In this document: one piece after another, positions 1-10,069 of the stretch
How the letters are laid out: every line of letters begins with the position of its first letter
How positions within the stretch are numbered: position 1 is the first letter of the stretch
Source of the DNA: Zygnema cylindricum
Taxonomy: Eukaryota; Streptophyta; Zygnematophyceae; Zygnematales; Zygnemataceae
Length of the DNA stretch: 20,028 nt
Assembly (NCBI GenBank): GCA_037447655.1
Contig: JBBHKE010002621.1
Span: 121,425-141,452 of the forward strand
Reading direction: 5' to 3'
Notes under the pieces: model-generated
The model's input: the letters and a program-made list of their open reading frames with translations, nothing else
Database searches by the model: none
What the model was told of the DNA's origin: nothing
Position numbers and translations under genes: made by a program

Positions 1-206
1 TCATGTTTTTGATTTTTTTTGTTAATCTCATTAATTGCGATTAAATACACTATCTCGAAAAAGTTGATACTACAAATGAGATTAAATAAATTCATGAGAT
101 TAAACCGTGCGATTAAACCGCGTAGTGCAAACGTCATAGTGACGATAAACTGTACGTTTTGCCAAATTCTGTACAAATACCTTATTTACAGTAGAGGATA
201 TTAGCG

Positions 207-337
207 TGCCAAATTAGAGTACTTAAATAAATTAGAGTAAACTTCATAGTTGAAAAAGCTCTATCACATAAATTAGCGTTAATTACTCTAATTGTTTTTT
301 TTAGTTTTTGTACTCTAATTTTTTCATTACTCTAATT
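207..337. repeat. AT-rich foldback built from AATTAGAGTA units
   Basis: The word AATTAGAGTA occurs at 211-222 and 230-240. Its reverse complement, TACTCTAATT, occurs at 283-293, 310-320 and 327-337. The stretch can therefore fold into several alternative hairpins. No coding potential is seen. It could be part of a decayed inverted-repeat transposon or simple AT-rich drift. Confidence 0.5.
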
Positions 338-438
338 ACGATTCGCGGTGTAGCATCTCAACATCGTTTGTACGGAATGCAGTCAGTGTGGTACGGTTAT
401 GTATTGTAGCCGACTCTACTCCGCTTCCTCCTACACAA

Positions 439-976
439 GTACACCGCGAATCGTTATTAGTGTCAAATTTTAAATAGTGTTGAATAAATTTTACCGTAAT
501 TGATGATAATTAAGAATTTGGAATTAAAAAAAAATGTGTATTCTAATTTCGGCATTATGCTAATTTGGGAACAACAAAAATGGAATAGTCGTCGTACGAT
601 TATATACATTATTATAGGTATCCGTACATAATATTCTAAATCGTACGTCGTCGTGAAACTTAAAAATCCGTACATGTCAGACTAATTTATGTTTCAGAAT
701 AATCCGGTTTTTTTAGCGCACGTTCCTATGAGTGCGCGTCTGATTTAATTCATATTTGTAAATTTTTCACTTGAAAAGGTACATTTATGTACGGTCTGAC
801 ATCGACCGTGCACCACACTATTTAGCTCTTATTGTACTCTCGTTCTTTACGCTATTTTGTACGGTGCTTTAATTAACGTCAAGGATTAAAATCATGTATC
901 CTATTTGAGGAAAAAAATTCAAAGTTTTAAGAACCCAAATTAGTGACATTGACACTAATAACAATTCGTGGTGTAC
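439..976. mobile_element. Possible MITE-like element with 27-bp terminal inverted repeats
   Basis: The left arm (439-465) and the reverse complement of the right arm (950-976) match at 25 of 27 positions. Both start with GTACACC and end with TTATTAGTGTCA. The 538-bp interior is AT-rich and has no convincing protein. It contains a smaller inverted repeat around TCGTACGA (about 589-606 and 631-654). A third copy of the terminal sequence, right-end type, lies at about 331-350. No clear target duplication flanks the arms, so the mobile-element reading is an inference from the repeat structure. Confidence 0.4.
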
Positions 977-2416
977 TGTACCGCACGTGTCGGGGGCGTA
1001 CGGGGGGGCTAAGAAGCCGGGCGGGGATTTCAAGGATTACTCAGTTAGGGTGAACCTCCATCAGGCGAAAAAGTGGGGTTCTTTCCTGGAAAAAGTGTAC
1101 TTTCGTACAGATCCAGCTAGTTTACGTACAAAGACGTACTGTTTTTTTTTTCATTTAAACATGATTTATGTCGCACGTCAAGGTTCTCCAAACTTATGGG
1201 TGACAACGTCGACCATCCGAATACGTGTTTTTGAAGCAAGCGGTCACGTCGTCCAGTTACTAACTATTATCCTCAAGAGGAGAGTCATCAATCAGCGGAC
1301 ATGTAAAATGTTTACGCGTGGAAAGGTGACGTACAGGCCCCACGCCTTCAAACAGGCAGGTATCAAATCCAACGAAAACCGCCAAAAAAAATATTTGTTC
1401 AATAATGTGTCGTGACGCCTCCTCCACGATCCTCAAACATCCGAAGTTTATGGCGCCACGACGAAACACGAACGACAAAACAACTACAAAAAATACAAAA
1501 CACGAACGTACAAATTGTACATTCACGTAATTTGATTTTGCGGTTGGGTGTACGGATGCAAGTTCAGATATTGTGCTTTTTGAATCTTTAATTGCTCGGC
1601 GTCAGAACAAAAACCTACGTGTATCCAATCGAAAGAAAGCACGTACGCGATAGATCGAATTGTTGACACGACCTGATGGAGAAGTGAACAACGTATTACT
1701 GCCAATAAACGTTTTCGAACGATTACTGTCGGCGCCTGATGGAGAAGCTGTCGACGCGTGATGGAAAAGCGGCCTGAGTCGATATTCCATCACGTAGAGT
1801 TTATAAGCCATGTGTTCTAAAATGAATGGCGCCACGCAAACTACGATCCGATATTGAATATCTTTTAGAATTTAAGGACCGACAAACTTAGTTTCAAATC
1901 TTCACTTTTGTACCATGTACATGCGTACGAATTAATCATACGACATAACTTTTATACTTTTTGTAGACGCCAGTTTGTACGCCAGCTCATTTTTTAGGGT
2001 TTGTGTGTTTCAAACATAACGAAAGTCCTTTGAGAGAAATAGTGTGACGAACAAAGTTACTGAAAAAAATAGCGTGACGAAGGAATGTTACAAAATTTCG
2101 TTTTTATTTTCGGTTGTGTTTTGAAAAGCGCGTGTCATGTGCAAATCTTAAGATTTTTCGTTAGTTTTCCATCATGACACGTAGCTTAATCGTCTAGCGT
2201 GTCACCTACTTTTTTTTTTGTATCTGCCAACCCACCTCCTCTAGGTGGGTTGATAGTTACAGCAAAAAAATGAAGCAAACTCCTCGCAGGTGAACATCTG
2301 ACGACCAGTATTACCTCCAAGACCTTCTGAGAGTATCGGCAAGATTCTCTATAATGGTATTTTATCATATAAAAAAAATAGGCGGTACGATTTGGTACGA
2401 AAGGTCGCGGATTTTT
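977..2416. other. Non-coding spacer, no recognised gene
   Basis: No reading frame here resembles a known family. The longest open frame (987-1415, plus) begins with GTG, and I reject it as a gene. Visible structure is limited to short repeats: CCTGATGGAGAAG at 1671-1683 and again at 1735-1747, a GTGACGAA pair near 2043-2082, and a stretch at 1047-1076 related to the right arm of the palindrome at 2457-2495. The words GTACG and CGTAC recur throughout. Confidence 0.5.
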
Positions 2417-2495
2417 GTAAACTACGCCACTTTTCGCTTGATAGAACGTCACCCTTAGGGTGGCGATCCATCAGACGAAAAGTGGGGTAGTTTAC
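2417..2495. repeat. Near-perfect palindrome, 39-bp arms with a 1-bp centre
   Basis: The left arm (2417-2455) starts GTAAACTAC and the right arm (2457-2495) ends GTAGTTTAC. The arms pair at about 33 of 39 positions around a single T at 2456. A related single arm with the core GGCGAAAAAGTGGGG lies at 1047-1076. This suggests a dispersed foldback family rather than a unique hairpin. No transposase or target duplication was identified. Confidence 0.7.
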
Positions 2496-2733
2496 AACAT
2501 AGTTTTAAAGTAGGTGGAAGTATACCCCTACAATATGCCTATTGTACGCGAAACATACAATATGCCCTTAAAACCCATATTGTATTGGCCGCAAAATAAA
2601 ATAAAATAGTAACAGGGTTGAGTTGCACATGGATCGATAGATAATTAAACGTCATTTCTAAATTTGAAAAAAAAAACATACCAAAAAATATTTTTCTGTG
2701 AGTTTTGAGAGACTTTTTATTTAAACCGTCAGA

Positions 2734-2889
2734 TTTGGAAGATCGGACAGTCACTGATCAAAGTAGCGATCTAAGAAGATCACATGAAAAGCGTATAACA
2801 CAACTTACGATAGGACTATTCTCAAATTTGGACGATCGGACGGTCGATGATCAAAGTAGCGACTTAAGACGATCACAAGAAAAGTGTAA
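2734..2889. repeat. Two diverged direct repeats, 93-bp offset
   Basis: Units of about 62 bp at 2734 and 2827 share TTTGGANGATCGGAC and TGATCAAAGTAGCGA, with about eight differences. They fall in one open frame (2705-2953, plus), so the translation repeats a DRTV...QSSDLRRS block. The frame is short, low in complexity and resembles no family I recognise. I treat it as a DNA repeat. The word GATCGGACGGTC recurs at 19994-20005. Confidence 0.65.
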
Positions 2890-5091
2890 CAGTAATAGCG
2901 GATCGAACTTGTTCGTAAAAGGGTATTTAGGTGTTATGATTACAAAGTACTAAATTTGGTAGACGTCTACAAAAGAATCACGCGATTTGGAGTTATATAT
3001 CAAAAGTTACAGCGATGGGTGTACTTAGGCGACAACGCGGGGTCTAAATAATAAGCATGTATTATTGAAACGGGTTAAGGGTCAAATTATTACCGAAATT
3101 TCGCGTGCACGTTTCATAAAGTTATAATGAAATGTTTAGTATGCACAGTTGTTTGTTTCATATAATTTTTAGTACGAAACGTCACTTTCATTTAAGGGAA
3201 TTTAGTAGGAAGTTTCGCGTGCGAAATTTGTGACGCACGATCGTGCGAAGTCACGTTTCGTTTAGCGCGCACTTTTGCACGTAAATGTTACGTAGTGAAA
3301 CATAGCGTTTGATTGGTTAGAAATGCTACGTAGTTAGTAAGAGATTTCGCACGTTTTTGCATTGGTCAGTTTGAGTCATTGCTGATCAATGATTGGCCCA
3401 AGTAAAACCTGTTCAACGGAGCGTTGACTCTGGCCTGGCTAGTCCAGGGCGATGATGGATAAATAGTGAAGTCTAAGAGGAGAGTAAACATCTTTTCCTT
3501 AAGGAAAAGTTTGTGGAAATTATGACTGATCTTGGTCTTGAGCGATTAAAACCAAATTGGAGCATTGGCATTTTGGCATTGAAATCTCTTACAAACTAAG
3601 CAGTATTTTAGTAGTTAAGAATATAATTATTAAAATGGAGAGTAGAGGAAAACACTTTAATAAGAAGGGTTGAGCCACGAGGGCAATAGACCAAGCTAAT
3701 GTTATGTGGACAAAAGTTATTCTAATTTAAAGTTTATCCTTATGCGAGTGCTTTCCAATGTGGATGTGTATTTTCCAATGTGTGGAATGTGTGGTTGAAA
3801 TAGATTGAGGTAATGGGATTTTATGAGAGGTTAAAAATCCTATTACATATGGTACCGGAGCTGTCATGCCGCAAGATGTCAACGAGTATTATAGTGGATT
3901 CTTATACTAATTGGGGTATAAAAGAATATTACAAGTCGGTGGCGAAGTGTTCAGTTGAAGATACGGACGGAACTGAGGTCGTACCATGTTACCGGCATGA
4001 AATCAGATTGCGATACGGCATCGGATTTTGCAAATTCGAACGGCTCCAAGCATGACATCTTATGGACTCAAACGGTTACAAACCTCACACATGTCCAAGT
4101 CGTGAACCCTCAGAGGTTCATCCATTATTTTTGTAGCGTAGGGAGGGTTTTCATCCTCGAGGTGTAGATGTAAGGCTTTCCGAGGTAGCCACGTTGTGGC
4201 CACCTCTACAAACTGGCAACGTTTGTACAAAGAAAGCTGGTTGCTCAGAGACATATAGAAATTAGTGTAGCCGTACGATAGGTTACAGCATAGGATAAAA
4301 GCCATATGGTCGCGTAGGATTAGTTGCAAGTTACAGCACGAGAATCCAATATTGGAGAGTTGTCGTTTTCTGGCAATCTACATTCTCTAGATTTGTCGAA
4401 CCTCTTTTTGGTTTTAATTTAGCATTCCTTTGCGGGATATTTAGTATCGGTTGGTTGTTGAGTTAGGGTTTTTCTTTCTGGATCCTTAATCTTTGGCTAC
4501 CTTTGTCTTTGAGCTTTCCTGAGCTCTCTTTTCTGTACTAAGTCCTTACCTAATCTACCGGCGCAAGCGAACCTGCAAGGTTTCCCTCTAGACTCTGTCT
4601 CACTTGCCGTGCTCTGCGAATTTTGGAGTGTGAATCTTATGTGTATTATTGTTGTTGCGTGGTTTTTGTCGTTTGTCTCCTTTTTCTTCTGACTTTGGGA
4701 GTGCCGGTTTTCTCGGAGGTCTCATCCGGTTAAGGAGAGTCTGCTGTTTGCTAGTTGGACTCTAGTAGGGAATATTGAAGACTTCAGGGCCTAGTGGCTA
4801 TTGTCGCGAATATTCCCGTGCTGTAATTTGCTTTTCTTTTTCAGTCAAGCATTGATTAGTTGTTTTGTTTTCTTTTCCAGTCTAGTTGTTTTCTTTGGAT
4901 TGCTCTAATCTATTTTCATTCTCAATTTTTAGGGTTTCGTTGCTTGGTGGGCTTTGAGTTGGATATTGCTGATTTTCTCTGTAAATCCGGTATAGTTTTT
5001 TCTTTCTATCTACCTACCGGATTAACTCACTCAGAAAACCTAGCAAACCTAAAAACTTATAAAAAAAAAATATCCATATTAAAAACCTAGA

Positions 5092-5094
<3 letters not shown>
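2890..5094. other. Spacer without a recognised gene
   Basis: No gene is recognised. Short perfect palindromes cluster at 3213-3226 (TTTCGCGTGCGAAA) and 3234-3247 (CGCACGATCGTGCG). A minus-strand open frame at 4060-4329 (89 codons, ending with a CEVC motif) has no recognisable homology. The stretch 4380-4900 is T-rich on the plus strand. It contains two similar pyrimidine-tract-plus-CAG sequences, at 4830-4850 and 4867-4887, that look like splice acceptors. It may be an untranslated leader or the LTR of the outer element, but nothing shows this directly. Confidence 0.4.

Positions 5095-5133
<39 letters not shown>
5095..5133. repeat. (AT)n microsatellite
   Basis: An uninterrupted AT dinucleotide run of about 19 units is followed by a short ATATATATAA relic at about 5141-5150. 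It separates the spacer from the region leading into the outer retrotransposon. Confidence 0.95.
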
Positions 5134-5136
<3 letters not shown>

Positions 5137-5888
5137 TTAAATATATATAAATTAGCTTGCACGAATTATCACATAAAATTATAATTACTTTAATAGTTGG
5201 GTAGAGCGTGGCTTAAAGCTGATAGGCATACCCTAACATGCTACTAACTACTTTGACATTGAGTTGTGGTGTGATTACGATAAGTTGGAACTGGAGCATC
5301 GTTGGGGAATATTTAAGGTATCCTACTGGATGCTATCGCTTTAGGTGAGCAACCAATCCTTGTGGGTGCAGGCGTGATATAGGTTATCAAGCACACTCGT
5401 TTAGAGGGTTAGATATCTTGCCGAAGGCTGCGTTTTCCCTCCACATAGAACATCATCGTTGCATGGTCCTAGATTTGACCTTGATCGGTCTTGATTAACG
5501 GTTTCTTGCTTTATTACATCTGGTCATGTTGGCCCTGAAAAGTTTCATGCTTTATTACATTTGGCCGTGGTGGCCCTGAATAGTTTCCTGCTTATTATAT
5601 GTGGTCGCAAGTGGCCTTGTATAGGTGACATGAGTTTGTTTGGCATGGCGTGACGTGAGTGGGATTGAAAAAGACAGTTTACGAGTAGACTGACTCCGGT
5701 GATACAAGATAGACTGAACTGCGTGGTGTGTCTAGTTTGCGGTTATTAGCATACTTTTGTGTGTGTTCGCCATTTAGCTGCATCAGGATAGGACCATCTT
5801 GTGGTTACATGCCAACAGACTGGAATAATTTACAGTTCTCGGCTAGTACCACCAGAAGCTAAGGTGCTTACCGGAGCAGCCCAGAGAA
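5134..5888 (+). other. Probable leader or LTR remnant of the outer element
   Basis: This stretch lies directly upstream of the outer gag fragment and holds no protein-like frame. It could contain the 5' LTR and leader of the outer plus-strand element. The matching 3' LTR is not in the window, so LTR boundaries cannot be set, and I found no convincing tRNA primer-binding site. Three 41-bp tandem units lie inside it (5501-5623). Confidence 0.3.
5501..5623 (+). repeat. Three 41-bp tandem repeats
   Basis: Units start at 5501, 5542 and 5583. Each begins GTTTC(T/A/C)TGC, continues TTATTA(C)AT and ends with a GGTC/GGCC...TGGCC block. They are diverged but regularly spaced. They sit upstream of the outer gag, where tandem repeats in an LTR or leader are common. 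A regulatory role is not shown. Confidence 0.75.
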
Positions 5889-7080
5889 TTGATTAAAGCC
5901 AGCTCCACTCCGATATCTTTTCCAAACTCAGCTGTTCAGTCTCCATTTTTAGGATCATCCAGTAAGTCGAGATTTGGTCTTTCTTCTCTCTATAGGTCTA
6001 CCTCGTTTGTTTCTTCATCTTTCACCCACAGTTTGGGGGAAGATTCGGACACCGACTCGCTTGACATACAAGGTCTAGGTTTACCGCCGTCAATTTTCTC
6101 AGAGGGCAATACCATACCCACTAATCACAGTCCTTTCAGTGTGGACATGGCATCGTCCATGGACACCGGAAATGGTAAACATCATTTCTATTTTTCAGGT
6201 CTCAATGACACCATGTCTTTGTCCCACTTTCGCATGCTATTCAATACCGAAATGCGTGACCTTGCGTTTCGGTACCAAGACTGTTACGATCTGCAAGTTC
6301 CTTATTCTTTGTAAGGGAGATACCTCAGAGGATCTGCCCTATCCTTTTATACACGGAAATACGAGTAAATTTGTGCTATGACCGAAATAGCACCAGCCTA
6401 TTCCGGAGGTTTGGCCATAATTGGGAGCCCCAAAATTCCTTTCCAACCCGCTGTCCCGACAGTTTATGACTCTGTAGGCAACGAGGTTTCACCTGAAATA
6501 CCTCGGTTTCTCATCAATTTGCAGTGGCAGCTAAGGCTGCAATTCTCGCTAGACCTGAAATGTTAGTCCCTCTAAGAGATCCAGTCTTGTTAATTTTCGT
6601 TTTATTACAAGACGAGTATCAGATGCAAAATCCTGACCAAGTCAAAGAATTAATGAATTTCGAACGCAGACCGGGTGAAACAGCCCCGGCATTGCGGTCA
6701 CGTATGGAAACTTTGCATGAGGCCCTACCGGATCTTATGTCACAGGCCGAGGCGGTACAAAAATTTGTGGGTGAGTTTCCCACACAATCTCGACAGTTCA
6801 TTCAAAACCGTCTGACCGAAGCATATGGCCTTAAATTCATTTTCGAGCATGCTGCAGAGTATGCTGTGAAGTACAAAACGTAAACTTGATGGTGGGATGC
6901 TCACGAGCGGCCGAAACCTTCACCTAATGATTACCCTATTCCAAATCCTAACCATAATCCTAACCCGCAAAAACCCATGGCCACATCCAGGACCTCCAAC
7001 AAGGGCCCCCGCCATGGGATCGTTACCAACGACGCCAAGTGTTTGTATATTTTTTTGGTGCGGTCACGGTGGTCACGAAG
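5889..7080 (+). pseudogene. Outer LTR element Gag, 5' part (decayed)
   Basis: This is a remnant of a retrotransposon capsid protein. The frame starting at 5889 runs 141 codons to TAA at 6312. It continues in the same frame past another TAA at 6366, through RYLRGSALSFY, a typical Gag helix motif of Ty3-type elements. A frame change near 6524-6560 gives a capsid-like segment at 6524-6883 with ERRPGETAPALRSRM, which resembles the 'QRPGES...Y..RF' region of gypsy Gag. A Pro/Asn-rich linker follows, then the left half of a zinc knuckle (CGHGGHE, 7059-7079), where copia copy 1 is inserted. The remainder is at 18318. Assignment to Ty3/gypsy is likely but unproven, because no polymerase of this element lies in the window. 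Confidence 0.7.
7076..7080. repeat. Left target-site duplication of copia copy 1
   Basis: CGAAG lies immediately before the TG end of the copy 1 3' LTR. CGATG follows the CA end of its 5' LTR at 18313-18317. Four of five bases match. Removing the element and one copy of the duplication restores continuity of the outer gag across the site. Confidence 0.75.
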
Positions 7081-8146
7081 TGAAACTCTGAGACCTCCAT
7101 AAGTCCTCAGAAGGGACAGTTTCCAAGAAGCCTCTAAGATAACCCTGACCCCTTTGTGTTTCAGCAAGAACAACTGCCACCCTCGCATAAAAAAACTCTG
7201 ACCAACTTCACCCCTGTGAAAGCAAGACTCCCTTGAGTCGATAGCAAAAACAATCTCTGAATTTGCTCCCTTGAGCAGTAAGTTATGGAGGGTCAAAGTT
7301 GACCTCATTGTATAGAAGCTCTCTAGAAGAGAGGGTCCTATCTACTAATTTTTCTAAGTCTTATCTCTCTCACATACTCTTCTATTGATGTACGGAGCCA
7401 ATCATATTACACTTCTGTACACAACAGTACAGCTGTCGTTGTACTTTCTGTACGGAAATTGTACGACATGCCCTAAATGTCGACACGTGGTATATCCGGA
7501 TTTGCTCCATTAATCTTTGGAGATGCCATGATCCAATGTTATCCTGCCACGTGTCATCCGATGTGGCGACAACCAAAAACCGCCGAAATCCTTTTCCGGG
7601 ATCTCGGCATTCATTGCGGCCGTTCGATTAAATGCACATTTAATCGTAGCCGTAATAAATACCTGCACAGTATTCGTTTTGTTATTTGAAACAAATGCGC
7701 GGTACATGTTTCTTGTCGTACCTTGATTTTTACTTTTATATTCATAGATCTATGTATCCCGTACACAATTTCAGTTAAATGAATTATCATACGTGGTAAT
7801 GTTTAAATTAATATCAAACCATATACTATGTATCATTAATTCTAGACTTCGCGGTTAAGGCTACCGGCCACCAGCTGTTTACCGTCCGCCATGTACTAGG
7901 ATCAAATCTTGAACGCAGCATAAGTCTTTTTAGTAAATAAACCCCTAACGGTAAATAAGCTAATATATTTCCTGTAAACCTCTGGAGAGCCTAGGTAGCC
8001 ATAGCTCTAGCTTCCTCTCCAATTTCTTAGTGACTGCAACAAGTTTAAGAGTGGGAGAGAGAAGTTATAGATAGACTGCCTCGCTATCTTTCTATATTTC
8101 TATTTAGACCTAGAAAATACTTAGAAACGGACCATTAATTTTTACA
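7081..8146 (-). repeat. 3' LTR of copia copy 1
   Basis: This LTR is 1,066 bp with TG/CA ends (TGAAACTC...TTTACA on the plus strand). It aligns along its length with 12475-13312 plus 18081-18312, the split 5' LTR of the same element, and less closely with the copy 2 LTRs. It contains the tRNA-like module at 7851-7909, followed by a T5 run (7927-7931). Open frames inside it are not treated as genes. Confidence 0.93.
7851..7931 (+). promoter_or_regulatory. tRNA-like A-box/B-box module in LTR, antisense to element
   Basis: GCGGTTAAGGCT (7851-7862) resembles a tRNA D-arm/A-box. GGATCAAATCT (7899-7909) resembles a B-box (consensus GGTTCGANTCC). They are 48 bp apart, and TTTTT follows at 7927. Equivalent modules occur at 14083-14141 and 17796-17855, and in inverse orientation near 19652-19711. 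Pol III activity is an inference only. The B-box differs from consensus at conserved positions. Confidence 0.35.
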
Positions 8147-8159
8147 CTGCCCATATTTT
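8147..8159 (-). promoter_or_regulatory. Candidate polypurine tract of copia copy 1
   Basis: The minus strand reads AAAATATGGGCAG directly before the 3' LTR and directly after the TAG stop of RNase H (8160-8162). This is where the plus-strand DNA primer tract of an LTR retrotransposon is expected. It is a weak tract, interrupted by T and C, but its position is right. Confidence 0.6.
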
Positions 8160-9917
8160 CTAGTCAAACTTTAATTTCATACCACACTTCTCCTTGCAGA
8201 AAATTAGCTTAGGGGAAGGCACAGGTTTGGTCATCACATTTGCTACCATTTCACTATCAGGTCGGTACTTTAAACTGATTATTTTGTTTTCTACTTTCTC
8301 TCTAACAAAGCTGAGTCTAATGTCCATGTGTTTGGCTTTAAAATGATGTTTAGGATTGGCAAAAATAGCGATTGCTGCCTGATTATCACAAAAAAAATTA
8401 TGCACACCACTTTTAAGGTGACCAAGCTCACCAAGCAAAGACTTGACCCACATCAATTCTTTTACAGCAGAGCAAGAGGCCATATACTCAGCCTCCATGG
8501 GGGACTGAGCAATAACTTTTTGTTGTTTGCTACTCCAACACAAAGCCCCATCACCTACATATAATACATATCCAGAAGTACATCTCCTCTTTGGAGCATC
8601 ACCATAACTGGCATCATTCCAAGTAGTGATGTCAGTATTCTCCCCAACCAAAAGCAACCATAGATCCCTAGTTCCTATCAAATATCTAAGGACTCTCTTA
8701 GCTGCCTCCCAATACGTCTCAGTGGGAGCATTTAGACTTCTACTCAGCACTCCTACAGCTGCAGCTAAATCCGGTCGGGTATAATTCATAAAATGGATTA
8801 GACTTCCCACTACTTGTCTGTAAGGAATAGTCTACATGAACTTCTCTTCTTCAAGAGATAATTCATCGTCTAAGACTATGACTCCTTCTTCCTCACTCCC
8901 CTCACTTCCTTTCTTCAACTCCATTGGAGTTGTACAACTATTAGCTTTATCCATCTGAATTTTTTCAAGCATGTTCCCTATTGCTTCTTTTTGAGTCAAT
9001 CTTATAATCTTTCTTTTTCGGTTTCTTTCTACTTGAATTCCCAAAATATATTTTGCTTCCCCCATATCCTTAATTTTAAATCTTCCCTTAAGATTGGTTT
9101 TCAGTTTATTTATTTTTTCCATTGATTTACTTAAAAAAAGCAAATCATCAACATAAATTGCAATAAATATAAAACCTTCCTCAACTTCAAAAACATAGAT
9201 TGAGTGATCTGAGATGATCCGGATATATCCCAAACTGGTAAGAAACTCATCAAGCTTCTTATTCCACTGTCGAGGCGTCTGTTTCAAACCATAAAAAGAT
9301 TTATTCAGCCGGCATACTTTACTCTCATCTCCTTTCTCCACAAATCCTTCGGGTTGTCGCATGAAGATCTCCTCTTCCAATTCTCCATGCAAGAAGGCTG
9401 TCTTGATGTCCATCTGGTGCATCTCCATGTCTTCCGCTGCTGCCAGACAGAGAAGTATGCGGACGGAGGGAAATCTGACGACCGAGGCAAAGGTTTCTTC
9501 GTAGTCAATTCCCTCCTTTTATGTAAATCCCTTTGCCACTAATCGGGCCTTGTAGCGCTCAATCGTGTTATATGGATTCAGTTTTAATTTGAAATCCCAC
9601 TTACAACCGATTGGTTTTTGGTTAGGTGGACAATCCACCAGCTCCCAAGTATCGGCTGCCATAATTGAGGCCATCTCCTCATTGATGGCTGTCTTCCAAC
9701 TGTTCCTTTTTGGACAAGTCATCGCCTCTCCATAAGTTTGAGGTTCATCTTGATGAGATAGTTTTGTTACCTTGTTATTAACCTTTTTTTCTTGCAATCT
9801 TTTGCTACTTCTCCTTCCCCCCTCAAAATCTGAGGTCGAAATAGATGGTTCTCGTGGATTCTTTCGAACAATCTCGGCTTCTCCCCTGTCCCTTGATTTC
9901 GAATCAATTTCTACCAC
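8160..9917 (-). pseudogene. Copia copy 1 reverse transcriptase and RNase H
   Basis: Frames at 9917-9519, 9428-8832 and 8810-8160 are in the same phase, broken by TAA at 9519-9521 and TAG near 8832. They carry the copia reverse transcriptase landmarks in order: TWELVDCP, IGCKWDFK, ERYKARLVAKGF, MDIKTAFLHGELEEEIFM, FYGLKQ and the catalytic YVDD within FIAIYVDDLLFLS. RNase H follows with NDASYG (D), MEAEYMA (E), CDNQAAI (D) and the C-terminal HMDIRLSFVREKV, ending about 14 bp before the LTR. The active-site residues survive, but the stops mean no full enzyme can be made. The equivalent region is absent from copy 2. Confidence 0.93.
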
Positions 9918-10069
9918 GTTTTCGCTTCGGGTAGAGTTGTCACTGGAGTTTCCGCAGCCGAGTCCTTTTCGGTTTGATTTGTACCTGCAAAAATGTCATC
10001 TTCACTAAAACCAGGATAATTTGGAAGCTCAAAGTCATCGGAATTTTCTGACTCAAATCTGACTTTTAT

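Noticed and set aside
987-1415. 142-codon plus-strand open frame in the left spacer
   Set aside because: It starts with GTG, has a biased composition, shows no family motifs and overlaps a dispersed repeat (1047-1076).
3813-4167. Plus-strand frames of 70-80 codons
   Set aside because: They are short, mutually overlapping in different phases, and without motifs.
4060-4329. 89-codon minus-strand frame ending in a CEVC motif
   Set aside because: The overlapping plus-strand frame is similarly open. There is no recognisable domain, no exon-intron structure and no neighbouring gene.
5501-5623. CRISPR-like array
   Set aside because: The three units are contiguous tandem copies without unique spacers, in a eukaryotic setting.
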